A stretch of 64,000 bases of DNA. Origin: Vibrio thalassae (GTDB taxonomy: Bacteria; Pseudomonadota; Gammaproteobacteria; Enterobacterales; Vibrionaceae). A model generated the notes under the pieces. That model was not told the origin of the DNA, searched no databases, and saw only the letters and a list, made by a program, of their open reading frames with translations. The DNA is taken from positions 1-64,000 of the forward strand of contig NZ_OANU01000025.1 in assembly GCF_900089835.1 (NCBI RefSeq), given 5' to 3'. This document shows, one piece after another, positions 17,711 through 26,995 of the stretch. A program made the position numbers and the translations under genes. Position 1 is the first letter of the stretch. The number at the start of each line of letters is the position of its first letter.

Positions 17711-18655
17711 ATGTCGGACGAAATGAATCAAAAACCTAATCTGAATTTACTCTATACATTGGAAGTGCTTTTGGCAGAAAAGCACGTCAGTCGAGCCGCA
17801 GAGCGGCTTAATTTGACCCAGTCCGCGGTGAGTCGCCAACTAAGCCATCTGCGCGACATCTATCGTGATCCTTTATTGGTTAGAAATGGAAATCACTACG
17901 TCTTAACACCGCGAGCGCAAAGACTTGGCGAAGAGTTAGAAGGTTTATTCCATAATATTACCAAGGTTCTCGGACACACAGATTTTGACCCACAACATTT
18001 TGATGAAACGTTCACATTCTCTTCTTCCGATTATGTGGCTCAGTTCATTTTGCCGGAACTGGTGGATAAATTGACCAATATGGCACCAGCGATGCAATTT
18101 GCCTATCGATTGTGGGAACCTGATAATTTGATCAAGCTTGGCGAAATTAATGTGCAACTTGCATCGACGATGTTGCCAGAAGCACCCTTGGGGTTGAGCT
18201 CCCATCAAATAGGAGAGGACATTCCGGTTATCGTTACTCGAGACAAGCATCCACTATCCGAGTCAAAAAGTATCACAGAGCAGCAATTGACTGATTATCC
18301 CCATATTCGAATTTCCGGTGGCGGTGACAAAGACAGTTTTCTTGATAAAGAAATGCGGCTGCGTCACTTAAAACGTAAAATCTTGGTGTCGACGCCGTTT
18401 TTCTCATCTGCTTTCGCCTTGTTGCAGCAAACCGATGCCTTATTGACCGTGCCTTTGCATATTGCCGTTAACCTCAAGAGCACCCAAAAGCTGCACGTCA
18501 TTGATATTCCATTTAACGTTCCAACACATAAATACTGGCTGCTGTGGCACCCCAAATATGACCACGAACCTTCTCATCGCTGGACCAGAGAGCATGTGTT
18601 GTCGATCATGCGTAGTTCCATGTACTCAGTTCAAAAACTGAACGTCACCGAGTAA
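17711..18655 (+). CDS. LysR-family transcriptional regulator
   Basis: This 314-residue regulator has an N-terminal winged helix-turn-helix (residues 9-68, with VSRAAERLNLTQSAVSRQLSHL) and a substrate-binding domain from about 95. The LNLLYTLEVLLAEKHV start places it with the LeuO/NodD-like subgroup. An alternative ATG lies four codons in, and neither has a strong ribosome-binding site. The LysE-type exporter follows on the same strand after 112 bases and is a plausible target. Confidence 0.88.
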   Translation: MSDEMNQKPNLNLLYTLEVLLAEKHVSRAAERLNLTQSAVSRQLSHLRDIYRDPLLVRNGNHYVLTPRAQRLGEELEGLFHNITKVLGHTDFDPQHFDETFTFSSSDYVAQFILPELVDKLTNMAPAMQFAYRLWEPDNLIKLGEINVQLASTMLPEAPLGLSSHQIGEDIPVIVTRDKHPLSESKSITEQQLTDYPHIRISGGGDKDSFLDKEMRLRHLKRKILVSTPFFSSAFALLQQTDALLTVPLHIAVNLKSTQKLHVIDIPFNVPTHKYWLLWHPKYDHEPSHRWTREHVLSIMRSSMYSVQKLNVTE

Positions 18656-18767
18656 TACGTCTTAAATTGTCTTAGTATGATTTCATCTCATTACGATAAT
18701 GAAAAATGGTGATTTCAAATCATGATTGGCGGGTGATACAGTCATTGCAGTTATTTGAGGAGCTGTT

Positions 18768-19382
18768 ATGACTTTTACTATTTGGTTATCGCTAGTAGCG
18801 ATATGTCTTCTTGGGGCGATGTCACCGGGACCTAGTTTGGCCATTGTTGCAAAGCACAGTCTGGCTGGTGGAAGAAATCATGGTCTGGCTACTGCGTGGG
18901 CACATGCTTGTGGGATAGGTGTGTATGCGCTGGTCACTGTATTAGGTCTGTCGGTGCTACTGCATCAATTCCCTGTTATTTTCAAAACGATTTCGTTACT
19001 TGGTGCGCTCTATTTGGCTTGGCTTGGCTTTAATGCCATTCGCTCGAAAGGAGGCATCGTTGAGAGATTAGAATCAGGAAAACAGGTGTCGGTCATTTCT
19101 GCTGCTAAAGAGGGGCTGTTTATCTCGCTATTAAGCCCTAAAATTGCGCTTTTCTTCACGGCATTATTCAGTCAATTCGTAGCGGTAGGCAGTGAGATGT
19201 CTGATAAGACCATTATTGTCGCTACGCCACTTATTATCGACGGGCTTTGGTATACATTCATCACCTTTATGCTTTCTTCGCCAAGACTGCTCGATTCATT
19301 GAAGTCACGAGCGAAGTTTATCGACCAGTTATCGGGAGCGGTGCTGATCCTATTGGCAATACGAGTCGTCTTTACTCTCTAA
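18768..19382 (+). CDS. LysE/RhtB-family amino acid exporter
   Basis: This 204-residue protein has about six membrane helices. The start (LSLVAICLLGAMSPGPSLAIVAKHSLAGG) contains the family's conserved GPGP-like turn (here SPGPS) after the first helix. LYLAWLGFNAIRSK and LLSPKIALFF are also typical. A strong GAGGAG precedes the ATG. Members expel lysine, homoserine, threonine or related amino acids. The upstream LysR gene probably senses the exported compound. Confidence 0.9.
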   Translation: MTFTIWLSLVAICLLGAMSPGPSLAIVAKHSLAGGRNHGLATAWAHACGIGVYALVTVLGLSVLLHQFPVIFKTISLLGALYLAWLGFNAIRSKGGIVERLESGKQVSVISAAKEGLFISLLSPKIALFFTALFSQFVAVGSEMSDKTIIVATPLIIDGLWYTFITFMLSSPRLLDSLKSRAKFIDQLSGAVLILLAIRVVFTL

Positions 19383-19482
19383 CTCGATTTCTGTCAGACT
19401 AGGATAGTTGAATCAATAACTTGAGAGATGTCATTTAACTTCTTACACTTAAGATAATTATGGACTACGTTAGGACCACAAA

Positions 19483-20190
19483 TTGAAATTAACAAAGTTA
19501 TTGATTCTCTCTTCACTGACCATTGGCCTGTCTGGCTGTTTACATAGTGCATCAGACGAACCAAGACCCAGTGAGTTCACATTGGAAAACGTGGAACGTT
19601 TGGTCAAAGAAGACATTTTAAAGCCAGAACAGCTCGATCCCAGCGAGAAGGACTACAAATACCTAGTCGGCGCTACTGACCTAAACAATGATGGTAGCGA
19701 AGAGTTATTGGTGTTAATGCAAGACTCCTATTTCTGTGGTTCCGGTGGCTGTACTGCCTATCTCTTTTCTTCCGTAGGAGATGTCATTACAAGGATGACG
19801 GTGACGAGAAAACCTATTCTAGTTTCCGATCGAATAACCAATGGCTGGAGAGATTTTTACGTTTGGAGCAATGGCTCTTTACGTGTTATGAGCTTCGATG
19901 GTAAATCCTATCCGAGTAATCCATCGGTTGAACCCGAATATAGTCGTGAACGTGAAAAAGAGACAGCGAAACAGACGCTCGAAGTGCAAGAGGTTGTAGT
20001 TCAAGATGGCTACGGTATAGAGCTTGTCGAAGACCTGCCAATTTTTTATCCCGCTCATAGTTATCAATTTACGTTTAGGCACTATGGGGACCCACAAAAT
20101 CTATATTTGTTTAAAATAAACATGGTGACAGGTGTGTCCGAGCTTGAAACGCTACCGATTCCTGAGCAAAAGGCGGATACCCAACCGTAG
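19483..20190 (+). CDS. Hypothetical lipoprotein with DxNxDG-type loop
   Basis: This 235-residue protein begins at a TTG preceded by AGGA. It has a short basic start, a hydrophobic stretch and a lipobox LSGC (Cys at about 19), so it should be a lipoprotein in the envelope. GATDLNNDGSEELLVLMQD resembles a calcium-binding or FG-GAP-like loop, and the cysteine pair in CGSGGC could form a disulfide. The remainder has no family that I recognise. The neighbours on either side are unrelated. Confidence 0.7.
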   Translation: MKLTKLLILSSLTIGLSGCLHSASDEPRPSEFTLENVERLVKEDILKPEQLDPSEKDYKYLVGATDLNNDGSEELLVLMQDSYFCGSGGCTAYLFSSVGDVITRMTVTRKPILVSDRITNGWRDFYVWSNGSLRVMSFDGKSYPSNPSVEPEYSREREKETAKQTLEVQEVVVQDGYGIELVEDLPIFYPAHSYQFTFRHYGDPQNLYLFKINMVTGVSELETLPIPEQKADTQP

Positions 20191-20243
20191 CCACTCTCAA
20201 TATTGAGCTTTGCTCTTTTATTGTTGAAATGGTGTTACACAAA

Positions 20244-20266
20244 AAAGCCGAGCAATGCTCGGCTTT
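20244..20266. terminator. Bidirectional terminator between lipoprotein and tkt
   Basis: AAAGCCGAGC/GCTCGGCTTT forms a 10-bp stem with loop AAT, with T-rich sequence on both sides (stronger on the minus strand). It serves the tal-tkt operon and the converging lipoprotein gene. Confidence 0.88.
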
Positions 20267-20290
20267 AATAGTACTTAACTAGCGTGAGTG

Positions 20291-22282
20291 TTAAGCGAGT
20301 AGTTCTTTCGCTGTATTGACGACATTTTCTGTGGTAAAGCCAAACATCTTGAATAGCTCATCTGCAGGTGCCGATTCACCGAATGTTGTCATGCCGATGA
20401 TCTTGCCTCCAAAGCCAACATACTTGTACCAGAAGTCAGCAATGCCCGCTTCGATAGCGATTCTTGCTGCCACATCGGAAGGAAGCACTGACTCGCGATA
20501 CGCTTCATCTTGCTTATCAAATACGTCTGTTGCTGGCATTGAAACAACACGCACTTTATGGCCTGCTTCATGCAATTGTTGAGCTGCAATTACCGCTAAC
20601 TCAACTTCAGAGCCTGTTGCAATCAGGATTAACTCAGGTTTGCCTTCGCAATCTTTAAGCACGTAGGCGCCTTTAGCGATATCGGCCACTTGTTGAGTGC
20701 TGCGCTCTTGCTGAGCGAGATTTTGACGAGAGAAAATCAGTGACGTTGGTCCGTCTTTGCGCTCGACAGCAAATTTCCAAGCCACCGCAGACTCGACTTG
20801 GTCACATGGGCGCCATGTGCTCATGTTTGGTGTTAGACGTAGAGACGCCATTTGCTCAACAGGTTGGTGTGTTGGACCATCTTCACCTAGACCGATGGAA
20901 TCGTGAGTGTAGACTTGGATGTTTTGTACTTTCATTAATGCTGCCATACGCATTGCGTTGCGAGCGTATTCCATAAACATTAGGAAAGTTGCACCATAAG
21001 GAACAAAACCACCGTGCAGTGCGATACCGTTCATGATAGCGGTCATACCAAACTCACGTACACCGTAATGGATGTAGTTGCCAGACGCGTCGTCAGCAGT
21101 GAGTGACTTAGAACCAGACCACATGGTTAGGTTCGATGGTGCAAGGTCAGCAGAGCCGCCTAGGAATTCAGGTAACATAGCACCAAACGCTTCTAATGCA
21201 TTTTGGGATGCTTTGCGTGATGCGATGTTCGCTGGGTTTGCTTGAAGATCAGCGATGATTTGACTTGTCTTTTCTTCCCACTCTGCCGGAAGTTCACCGT
21301 TTACACGACGCTTGAATTCAGCGGCTAACGCTGGATAAGCGGCTTCATAGGCGGCTAGCTTTTCGTTCCATGCCGCTTCTTTAGCGGCACCTGCTTCTTT
21401 AGCGTCCCATGCTGCGTAAATTTCTGTCGGAATTTCAAACGGGCCGTATTCCCAACCTAATTGTTTACGTGTTGCTGCGATCTCATCGGCGCCTAGTGGT
21501 GCACCGTGGCAGTCATGAGAGCCAGATTTGTTTGGAGAGCCGAAACCGATAATCGTTTTAGTACAAATAAGAGTAGGGCGAGGGTCTGCTTTTGCAGCGA
21601 TGATCGCTGCATTGATTGCTTCAAAATCGTGACCGTCTACGGCTGGGATAACATGCCAGCCATACGCTTCAAAACGTTTTGGAGTATCGTCTGAGAACCA
21701 ACCTTCTACTTCACCATCGATAGAAATACCGTTGTCATCCCAGAAAGCAATAAGTTTACCAAGGCCTAATGTACCGGCAAGAGAACAAGCTTCATGAGAA
21801 ATGCCTTCCATCAAACAGCCATCACCCATAAACGCATAAGTGAAGTGATCAACGATGTTATGACCTTCTTTGTTAAATTGTGCAGCAAGTGTCTTCTCTG
21901 CTAACGCCATACCCACAGCGTTAGTGATACCTTGGCCTAGTGGACCGGTTGTAGTTTCAACACCTGGTGCGTAGCCATACTCTGGGTGACCTGGTGTTTT
22001 TGAGTGCAGTTGGCGGAAATTTTTGAGGTCATCAATGGAAAGCTCGTAACCAGAAAGGTGAAGTAGTGAGTAAATCAACATTGAACCATGGCCGTTAGAC
22101 AGTACAAAACGGTCACGGTCAGCCCATTCAGGGTTTGATGGGTTGTGGTTTAAGTGAGAGCGCCAAAGTACTTCAGCGATATCAGCCATGCCCATAGGAG
22201 CACCAGGGTGGCCAGAGTTAGCTTGTTGAACACCGTCCATGCTCAGCGCACGGATAGCATTTGCTAGGTTTTTACGTTCCAT
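20291..22282 (-). CDS. tkt: Transketolase
   Basis: This 663-residue thiamine-diphosphate enzyme of the non-oxidative pentose-phosphate pathway moves two-carbon units between ketoses and aldoses. Visible are the phosphate and cofactor motifs ([10 protein letters not shown] near 20-30, [15 protein letters not shown] with the ThDP GDG motif near 154), a pyrimidine-domain stretch ([17 protein letters not shown]), and a C-terminal domain. I chose the ATG at 22282, which gives exactly the usual length. The in-frame GTG nine bases upstream lies where a ribosome-binding site should be. It follows tal with a 84-base gap. Confidence 0.96.
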   Translation of the reverse strand: MERKNLANAIRALSMDGVQQANSGHPGAPMGMADIAEVLWRSHLNHNPSNPEWADRDRFVLSNGHGSMLIYSLLHLSGYELSIDDLKNFRQLHSKTPGHPEYGYAPGVETTTGPLGQGITNAVGMALAEKTLAAQFNKEGHNIVDHFTYAFMGDGCLMEGISHEACSLAGTLGLGKLIAFWDDNGISIDGEVEGWFSDDTPKRFEAYGWHVIPAVDGHDFEAINAAIIAAKADPRPTLICTKTIIGFGSPNKSGSHDCHGAPLGADEIAATRKQLGWEYGPFEIPTEIYAAWDAKEAGAAKEAAWNEKLAAYEAAYPALAAEFKRRVNGELPAEWEEKTSQIIADLQANPANIASRKASQNALEAFGAMLPEFLGGSADLAPSNLTMWSGSKSLTADDASGNYIHYGVREFGMTAIMNGIALHGGFVPYGATFLMFMEYARNAMRMAALMKVQNIQVYTHDSIGLGEDGPTHQPVEQMASLRLTPNMSTWRPCDQVESAVAWKFAVERKDGPTSLIFSRQNLAQQERSTQQVADIAKGAYVLKDCEGKPELILIATGSEVELAVIAAQQLHEAGHKVRVVSMPATDVFDKQDEAYRESVLPSDVAARIAIEAGIADFWYKYVGFGGKIIGMTTFGESAPADELFKMFGFTTENVVNTAKELLA

Positions 22283-22325
22283 AATAAACACCGAATAAAT
22301 TTGATATTGGAAAGGGGGGAATTAG

Positions 22326-22351
22326 AGAGGGGAACGCAAACGTTCCCCTCT
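22326..22351 (-). repeat. Intercistronic hairpin between tal and tkt
   Basis: AGAGGGGAACG/CGTTCCCCTCT makes an 11-bp stem with a four-base loop. No T run follows it on the minus strand, so it is unlikely to stop transcription. It may stabilise the tal transcript or mark a processing site that gives tal and tkt different expression. Confidence 0.7.
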
Positions 22352-22366
22352 TATTAATCGTGTGAA

Positions 22367-23317
22367 TTAAAGCTTAGCTTCAATCATCGCTTCTAGTTTG
22401 CCTTGGTCTACGGCAAAGTTGCGGATACCTTCAGCCAGTTTCTCTACTGCCATTGGATCTTGGTTGTGCTCCCATAGGAACTCGGCGTGGGTCATCGTAG
22501 CTGGACGAGGCTTAGAGCCTTTAGAGTCAACAAGTTTTGCAACCACTTCACCTTCTGCGGCTTCAAGCTCAGCAAGAAGCTGTGGAGCGATAGTTAGGCG
22601 ATCACAGCCAGCAAGTTCTAAAATCTCACCGATGTTACGGAAGCTTGCGCCCATCACAACGGTATTGTATCCGTGGTCTTTGTAATAGTTGTAAATGTTG
22701 GATACCGACACTACACCTGGGTCTTCTGCTGCTTCAAAGTCACGACCTTCTTTCGCTTTGTACCAGTCCATAATGCGACCAACAAACGGTGAAATCAGGT
22801 AAACATCCGCTTCAGCACATGCGCGAGCCTGAGCGAATGAGAATAACAGTGTTAGGTTACAGTTGATGCCTTCTTTCTCTAGGATCTCAGCGGCACGGAT
22901 ACCTTCCCAAGTAGAAGCAAGTTTGATCAGGATACGATCATTCGCGATACCAGCATCATTGTACATTTTGATTAGCTGGCGAGCTTTAGCAACGCTGCCT
23001 TCGGTATTGTATGAAAGGCGAGCATCTACTTCTGTAGAGATACGACCTGGAATGGTTTTAAGGATCTCTTTACCGATGTTTACCGCTAACATGTCGCAAG
23101 TATCTTGGATTTGTTGAGCCTTATCGTTACTTTGAGCCTTAGCGTATTCAATCGCTTGGTCGATAAGCGGCGCATAGTCAGCAATTTGTGCGGCTTTTAA
23201 AATCAGAGATGGGTTAGTGGTCGCGTCTTCTGGTTGGTACTTACGAATGGCTTCGATATCACCAGTGTCTGCTACTACAGTAGTTAATTTACGAAGTTGC
23301 TCTAATTTGTTGCTCAT
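22367..23317 (-). CDS. tal: Transaldolase
   Basis: This 316-residue class I aldolase moves dihydroxyacetone units between sugar phosphates in the pentose-phosphate pathway. The active lysine is in [12 protein letters not shown] (about 130), and the start ([19 protein letters not shown]) together with [13 protein letters not shown] is typical of the TalB group. I chose the ATG at 23317 because AGGAAC precedes it and the length fits. A longer open frame to 23365 has no family similarity. tal and tkt probably form one operon under the neighbouring SorC-type regulator. Confidence 0.96.
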   Translation of the reverse strand: MSNKLEQLRKLTTVVADTGDIEAIRKYQPEDATTNPSLILKAAQIADYAPLIDQAIEYAKAQSNDKAQQIQDTCDMLAVNIGKEILKTIPGRISTEVDARLSYNTEGSVAKARQLIKMYNDAGIANDRILIKLASTWEGIRAAEILEKEGINCNLTLLFSFAQARACAEADVYLISPFVGRIMDWYKAKEGRDFEAAEDPGVVSVSNIYNYYKDHGYNTVVMGASFRNIGEILELAGCDRLTIAPQLLAELEAAEGEVVAKLVDSKGSKPRPATMTHAEFLWEHNQDPMAVEKLAEGIRNFAVDQGKLEAMIEAKL

Positions 23318-23445
23318 CGGTACGTTCCTATTCTTGAGGCATAAATTTGTGAGGAATGGCCTCATACGACAAATGTTATGTTACGAGCCAAAGTTTCAAC
23401 TTAGTGACGATTTAACTCGTTAACTGTTTCCGTGTTAGTGAACAA

Positions 23446-23703
23446 ATATGCGTGAGCATATGTATCACTTATGAGTAAATGTTGAACCCATATTTACTCT
23501 ATGTAGAAATAATGTCAATCAATTACTGGTATGAAAACGGCGATTACTAGGGTTATTTTTGTTTTTTGATAACGCAAGCGTACTTCGTTGCGGATTCTAG
23601 GTTTAATAAGGTCTGCAGTACGCTTTTGTTGTTGAAGTTTTGACCTGAGAAAATGTAATGCTATTGAGCGAATGCTTAGTTCTGTTTATGATTGAGCATA
23701 TGT
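23446..23703. promoter_or_regulatory. Repeats and inverted repeats between tal and the SorC-type gene
   Basis: The 430-base gap between the divergent tal and SorC-type genes holds an 11-bp direct repeat, TGAGCATATGT, at 23453-23463 and again at 23693-23703. The first copy overlaps an inverted repeat (ATATGC/GCATAT, 23446-23461). A second inverted repeat GAGTAAAT/ATTTACTC is at 23473-23499. One repeat copy near each gene fits operators for the SorC-type regulator, but this is inferred from position alone. Confidence 0.5.
23576..23625. repeat. Long-loop hairpin within the tal-sorC gap
   Basis: AAGCGTACT (23576-23584) pairs perfectly with AGTACGCTT (23617-23625) across a 32-base loop, and TTTTGTTGTTG follows on the plus strand. 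It could end a small transcript or be an operator pair. No gene is associated with it. Confidence 0.4.
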
Positions 23704-23753
23704 TTTCGGTGTGAGCCAATGAGCACCATTATTTTTGCGTAACTAGGTAAGTG

Positions 23754-24740
23754 ATGATGAACAATGAAATTAGCGAAACAGGCAATGATCTACTGACAGA
23801 AATAGCGGTGGCTTATTATCAAGACGGCGCGACACAAGAAGAGATCTCCAAGAAGTTTGGTGTGTCTCGCGCCAAAATTGGTCGACTGCTTAAACAGGCA
23901 AGAGATGAAGGCATTGTTGAGATTACAGTTAAATATCATCCAGTATACAGCGCTAAGATAGAACAGCGATTAATTGAGCGCTTTGGTGTCAAACGAGCGT
24001 TGATTGCGCTGGACCAAGTCGATGAAGACGCACAACGAATGCAGGTAGGTGGACTAGTGTCTAACTACTTAGCGCAAACCCTAAAAGGAGGTATGGTGGT
24101 GACGGTTGGGCAAGGCCGAAACGTTTCAGCTGTCGCTCATCATATGGGGGTGATTACGCCAAGGGACTGCAAATTTGTTTGTGGCATTGGTGGCATTCAC
24201 CCAAGAGGTGGTCGTTTTAATGCGGACCACATTTGCCGCCAACTAGCGAAGAAGTACGGAGGCAGTTCGGAAACCCTATATGCCCCTGCTTATGCGGAAA
24301 ACAGGGATCAAAAACAAGCGTTTATGCAGAATGCGACCGTAAAGCAGACACTTGATTTGGCCCGTAAAGCGGATATGGCTATCGTGGGCGTCGGCGATAT
24401 GAGTGAAAATAGTTACATGGTGGACCTTGGTTGGTTCACACCTGACGAGGTCGTTCAATCTCGATTGAATCAAGGTGTCGTTGGAGACTTTGCTGGCTAT
24501 GATTTTTTCGATATTCAAGGGCTAGTAGCAAATACGGTCATGAGCGACCGCGTAATAGGTTTGGGACTTGAAGAGTTTCGTATGATATCAGAAGTGATAG
24601 CGATTGCGTCTGAAAATAGCAAACCGATGGCACTGCTAGGCGCATTACGAACGGGTGTGATTGATGTCGTAGCAACGAGTGTCAGTAACGCCTTGACGGT
24701 CCTAAACCTTGATGAACAAATGAAAAATCTATCGAATTAA
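23754..24740 (+). CDS. SorC/DeoR-family sugar-responsive regulator
   Basis: This 328-residue regulator has an N-terminal helix-turn-helix (about 20-60, with YYQDGATQEEISKKFGVSRAKI and GRLLKQARDEG) and a C-terminal sugar-phosphate-binding domain (GMVVTVGQGRNVSAVAHH, KFVCGIGGIHPRGG). Family members usually sense phosphorylated sugars. I chose the second of three clustered start codons (GTG, ATG, ATG) by its spacing from AGG at 23745. It is divergent from tal-tkt, so a role in controlling the pentose-phosphate genes is likely. It converges on the LysR gene with a five-base gap. Confidence 0.88.
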   Translation: MMNNEISETGNDLLTEIAVAYYQDGATQEEISKKFGVSRAKIGRLLKQARDEGIVEITVKYHPVYSAKIEQRLIERFGVKRALIALDQVDEDAQRMQVGGLVSNYLAQTLKGGMVVTVGQGRNVSAVAHHMGVITPRDCKFVCGIGGIHPRGGRFNADHICRQLAKKYGGSSETLYAPAYAENRDQKQAFMQNATVKQTLDLARKADMAIVGVGDMSENSYMVDLGWFTPDEVVQSRLNQGVVGDFAGYDFFDIQGLVANTVMSDRVIGLGLEEFRMISEVIAIASENSKPMALLGALRTGVIDVVATSVSNALTVLNLDEQMKNLSN

Positions 24741-24745
24741 GGTCG

Positions 24746-25636
24746 TTAGGCGAACTCTGTGGCCTTAATCAAATCAAGTAAGAACTCGTATCTTGCGGCA
24801 AGCTTCTTTCTTTTCTTCTTCACAAAATAAAGTGGTTCACTGACCGAGTGTTCAGTGGACCAAACGTCGACCTTGTCTTTATAGCCAGAATACTCAATAG
24901 CAACTTTAGGTAGAACAGTCACGCCAATCCCCATCGAGACTGGTTGGAGAATCTGACTATGCTGATTGATATAAGTGACTTTGCGAAAATCTTGCCACGC
25001 AGCGTCTTTGAGCTCATTAAGATGGCTGTCTTCAATGTACTTCTGTAGGTAGTATTGAGCATCAGGGTGGTCAACAACGCCAAGCTGTTTAATCGCATCT
25101 ATCGCTGATAGTGTTGATACGGCCTCTTTACTCCCAATCAAACACAATTCAAGCTGCCCAATGTACTGGGCGGTTAATTCTGGATTCTGAATGGTTGCGG
25201 TAACCATACCAGAGTCGATATGACCTTGACTAATACTCTCAATAATCCTGCGGTTTGGCGCTGCTTCGACATTGACTCTCAAGTTTGGATACTGTTGCTG
25301 CAGTGACAACAAGCTCGGGTAAAGTGCTGTGATGATAGCTCCAGAAGCGGAAAAACTAATGTGACCAGCCTCAGGGTCATCATATCGAAGACATTCAAGT
25401 AATACGTTCTCTCTATTTGCTAGCTCAAGGGCGTATTCGTAAACTAAACGCCCTTGTTCTGTTAACTCAAAGCTTTTGCCTTCGCGAGTCAGCAGCTCAA
25501 CATGGAGACTGGTTTCTAATTTCTTGATGTGTTGACTGACGCCAGGTTGTGTCATGAACAGCTTGTCGGCGGTTTGAGTAAAATGTCCGATTTCGACAAG
25601 CGTTTTAAACGTATTGAGCCAAGTAGTATTGATCAT
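24746..25636 (-). CDS. LysR-family transcriptional regulator
   Basis: This 296-residue regulator has an N-terminal winged helix-turn-helix (FTQTADKLFMTQPGVSQHIKKL, about 20-41) and an effector domain from about residue 90. The tail is basic (VKKKRKKLAARY). The target is unclear, because the gene behind its promoter is the sulfurtransferase on the same strand, 180 bases away. No cognate divergent gene exists. Confidence 0.87.
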   Translation of the reverse strand: MINTTWLNTFKTLVEIGHFTQTADKLFMTQPGVSQHIKKLETSLHVELLTREGKSFELTEQGRLVYEYALELANRENVLLECLRYDDPEAGHISFSASGAIITALYPSLLSLQQQYPNLRVNVEAAPNRRIIESISQGHIDSGMVTATIQNPELTAQYIGQLELCLIGSKEAVSTLSAIDAIKQLGVVDHPDAQYYLQKYIEDSHLNELKDAAWQDFRKVTYINQHSQILQPVSMGIGVTVLPKVAIEYSGYKDKVDVWSTEHSVSEPLYFVKKKRKKLAARYEFLLDLIKATEFA

Positions 25637-25785
25637 GACGATGGTCGTCTCATAGATAACAATTGATTATTGTTTTTAGGTTATAGGATAACGATTGGTT
25701 AAGCTACTGTGAGATGACTATCCTGAAATAGCCACCGCGACTTCACTGTGTATTTCTCAGTGCTATTTCGCCGCGGCTAAACCAC

Positions 25786-25804
25786 GCCGGTCATGAAGAC
25801 CGGC
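25786..25804. repeat. GC-rich hairpin downstream of the sulfurtransferase
   Basis: GCCGGTC/GACCGGC makes a seven-base-pair stem with a five-base loop, 12 bases after the sulfurtransferase stop. A GC-rich patch (CCGCGGC) adjoins it. No T run follows, so it is at best a weak terminator. The GC spike is unlike its AT-richer surroundings. Confidence 0.5.
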
Positions 25805-25815
25805 TCAGTCCTGAC

Positions 25816-26649
25816 CTATTTTTCAATCGGTAAGTCAACACGTTGGCCCCATTCTGTCCATGAACCGTCGTAGACAGACAGGTTGTGATAACCACATATA
25901 TAAGCGCCAAGTGCCAAAATACATGCGGTGACGCCAGAGCCACAGCTAAAGACGAGATGCTCTCGCTTACTTGCCGAGATAGCCGAGAACAACGGCGCGA
26001 GATCTTCGAATGGTTTCATCGTGCCACTATCGATGAGCTCAGCAAAGGGTAAGCAAACAGAGTGGGGGATATGACCACTTCTGACTCCTTGTCTTGGCTC
26101 TTTCACTTCGCCTTTAAAGCGAGCTAAGGAGCGAGCGTCGACAATATGGGCATTGTGTTTCACTGAGTGGGATAGCACTTGCTCTGCCGACAAGAAAAAA
26201 TGTGGGTCTAGCAATAGAGACGCTGAGCTCGGCACGTGGCTAGTGTAATGATCAATGCACTCGTAACCTGCGGCTTTCCATGCGGGTAAGCCGCCGGAAA
26301 GAACGTAAACATTGCTGATGCCCATTGCTTTTAGCATCCACCATGCTCTAGGTGAGGCGTAAGTTCCTGAATTATCGTAGACAACAATGGTACTTTCTTG
26401 AGTAATGCCTAATGTCGATGCCAAGGTGTTGAAGCGTGCTTCGGTTGGCATCATATGAGGAAGCGAACTGTCGGGGTCGCAAAAAACGGTATCATAATCA
26501 AACCGTTGTGCTTTGGGAATGACACCATCTTTGTCTTTTTCAGGCTCTAATGGAATTTGAAATTCAATACTGGCGTCAAGAATAATGATGTCTTTATTCG
26601 CATCTAGTTGCTGTTTAAGCCACGTTGGAGTAACGAGAGGTTGAGTCAT
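25816..26649 (-). CDS. sseA: 3-mercaptopyruvate/thiosulfate sulfurtransferase
   Basis: This 277-residue tandem-rhodanese protein transfers sulfur from 3-mercaptopyruvate or thiosulfate. The active-site loop CGSGVTA (cysteine at about 236) is the mercaptopyruvate type, with Cys-Gly-Ser-Gly-Val-Thr. The N-terminal domain contains VVYDNSGTYASPRAWWML and lacks a catalytic cysteine, as is usual. I chose the ATG at 26649, which follows AAGGAA and shares one base with the stop of the upstream gene (TGATG), so the two are translationally coupled. Confidence 0.9.
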   Translation of the reverse strand: MTQPLVTPTWLKQQLDANKDIIILDASIEFQIPLEPEKDKDGVIPKAQRFDYDTVFCDPDSSLPHMMPTEARFNTLASTLGITQESTIVVYDNSGTYASPRAWWMLKAMGISNVYVLSGGLPAWKAAGYECIDHYTSHVPSSASLLLDPHFFLSAEQVLSHSVKHNAHIVDARSLARFKGEVKEPRQGVRSGHIPHSVCLPFAELIDSGTMKPFEDLAPLFSAISASKREHLVFSCGSGVTACILALGAYICGYHNLSVYDGSWTEWGQRVDLPIEK

Positions 26650-26969
26650 CAATGATTTCCTTGTCTGTTGAGGCAATGTTGAAGGCGATAGGTTTTAGTA
26701 TTAGAAATAGCGCTTCGCTGCGTATTAAGCATGACGTCTGTGTCTACGGGGCACAACGTTGTTTTGTCGGTGGGGACACGACTACTGCTCCCATCCAAGT
26801 GTTCTACGATAAGGTAATAGCGGTTACCATCTAAAGACTGGGTAACAACATGGCTGATAACTTTCGCTGTCGTAGATGATTGCGTGTCTGTTTCGGATGA
26901 ATAAAGGAGAAGCAATAATACACCCACACCCAAAGCGAGAAGACTAAAAGCGATGGTTAGTGGTTTCAT
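26649..26969 (-). CDS. Small membrane-anchored hypothetical protein
   Basis: This 106-residue protein has one N-terminal hydrophobic helix (about 5-24) and a small hydrophilic domain with two cysteines (LCPVDTDV, LQHCLNRQ), so it is probably periplasmic with a disulfide. A clear AAGGGG precedes the ATG. It is coupled to the sulfurtransferase start by one-base overlap, which suggests a shared operon, but no functional link is known. I do not recognise the family. Confidence 0.65.
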   Translation of the reverse strand: MKPLTIAFSLLALGVGVLLLLLYSSETDTQSSTTAKVISHVVTQSLDGNRYYLIVEHLDGSSSRVPTDKTTLCPVDTDVMLNTQRSAISNTKTYRLQHCLNRQGNH

Positions 26970-26995
26970 AAAAGCTGCCCCTTAGATTATGTTGC

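Noticed and set aside
22283..22291. GTG start for tkt
   Set aside because: It lies within the position expected for the ribosome-binding site; the ATG at 22282 gives the standard length.
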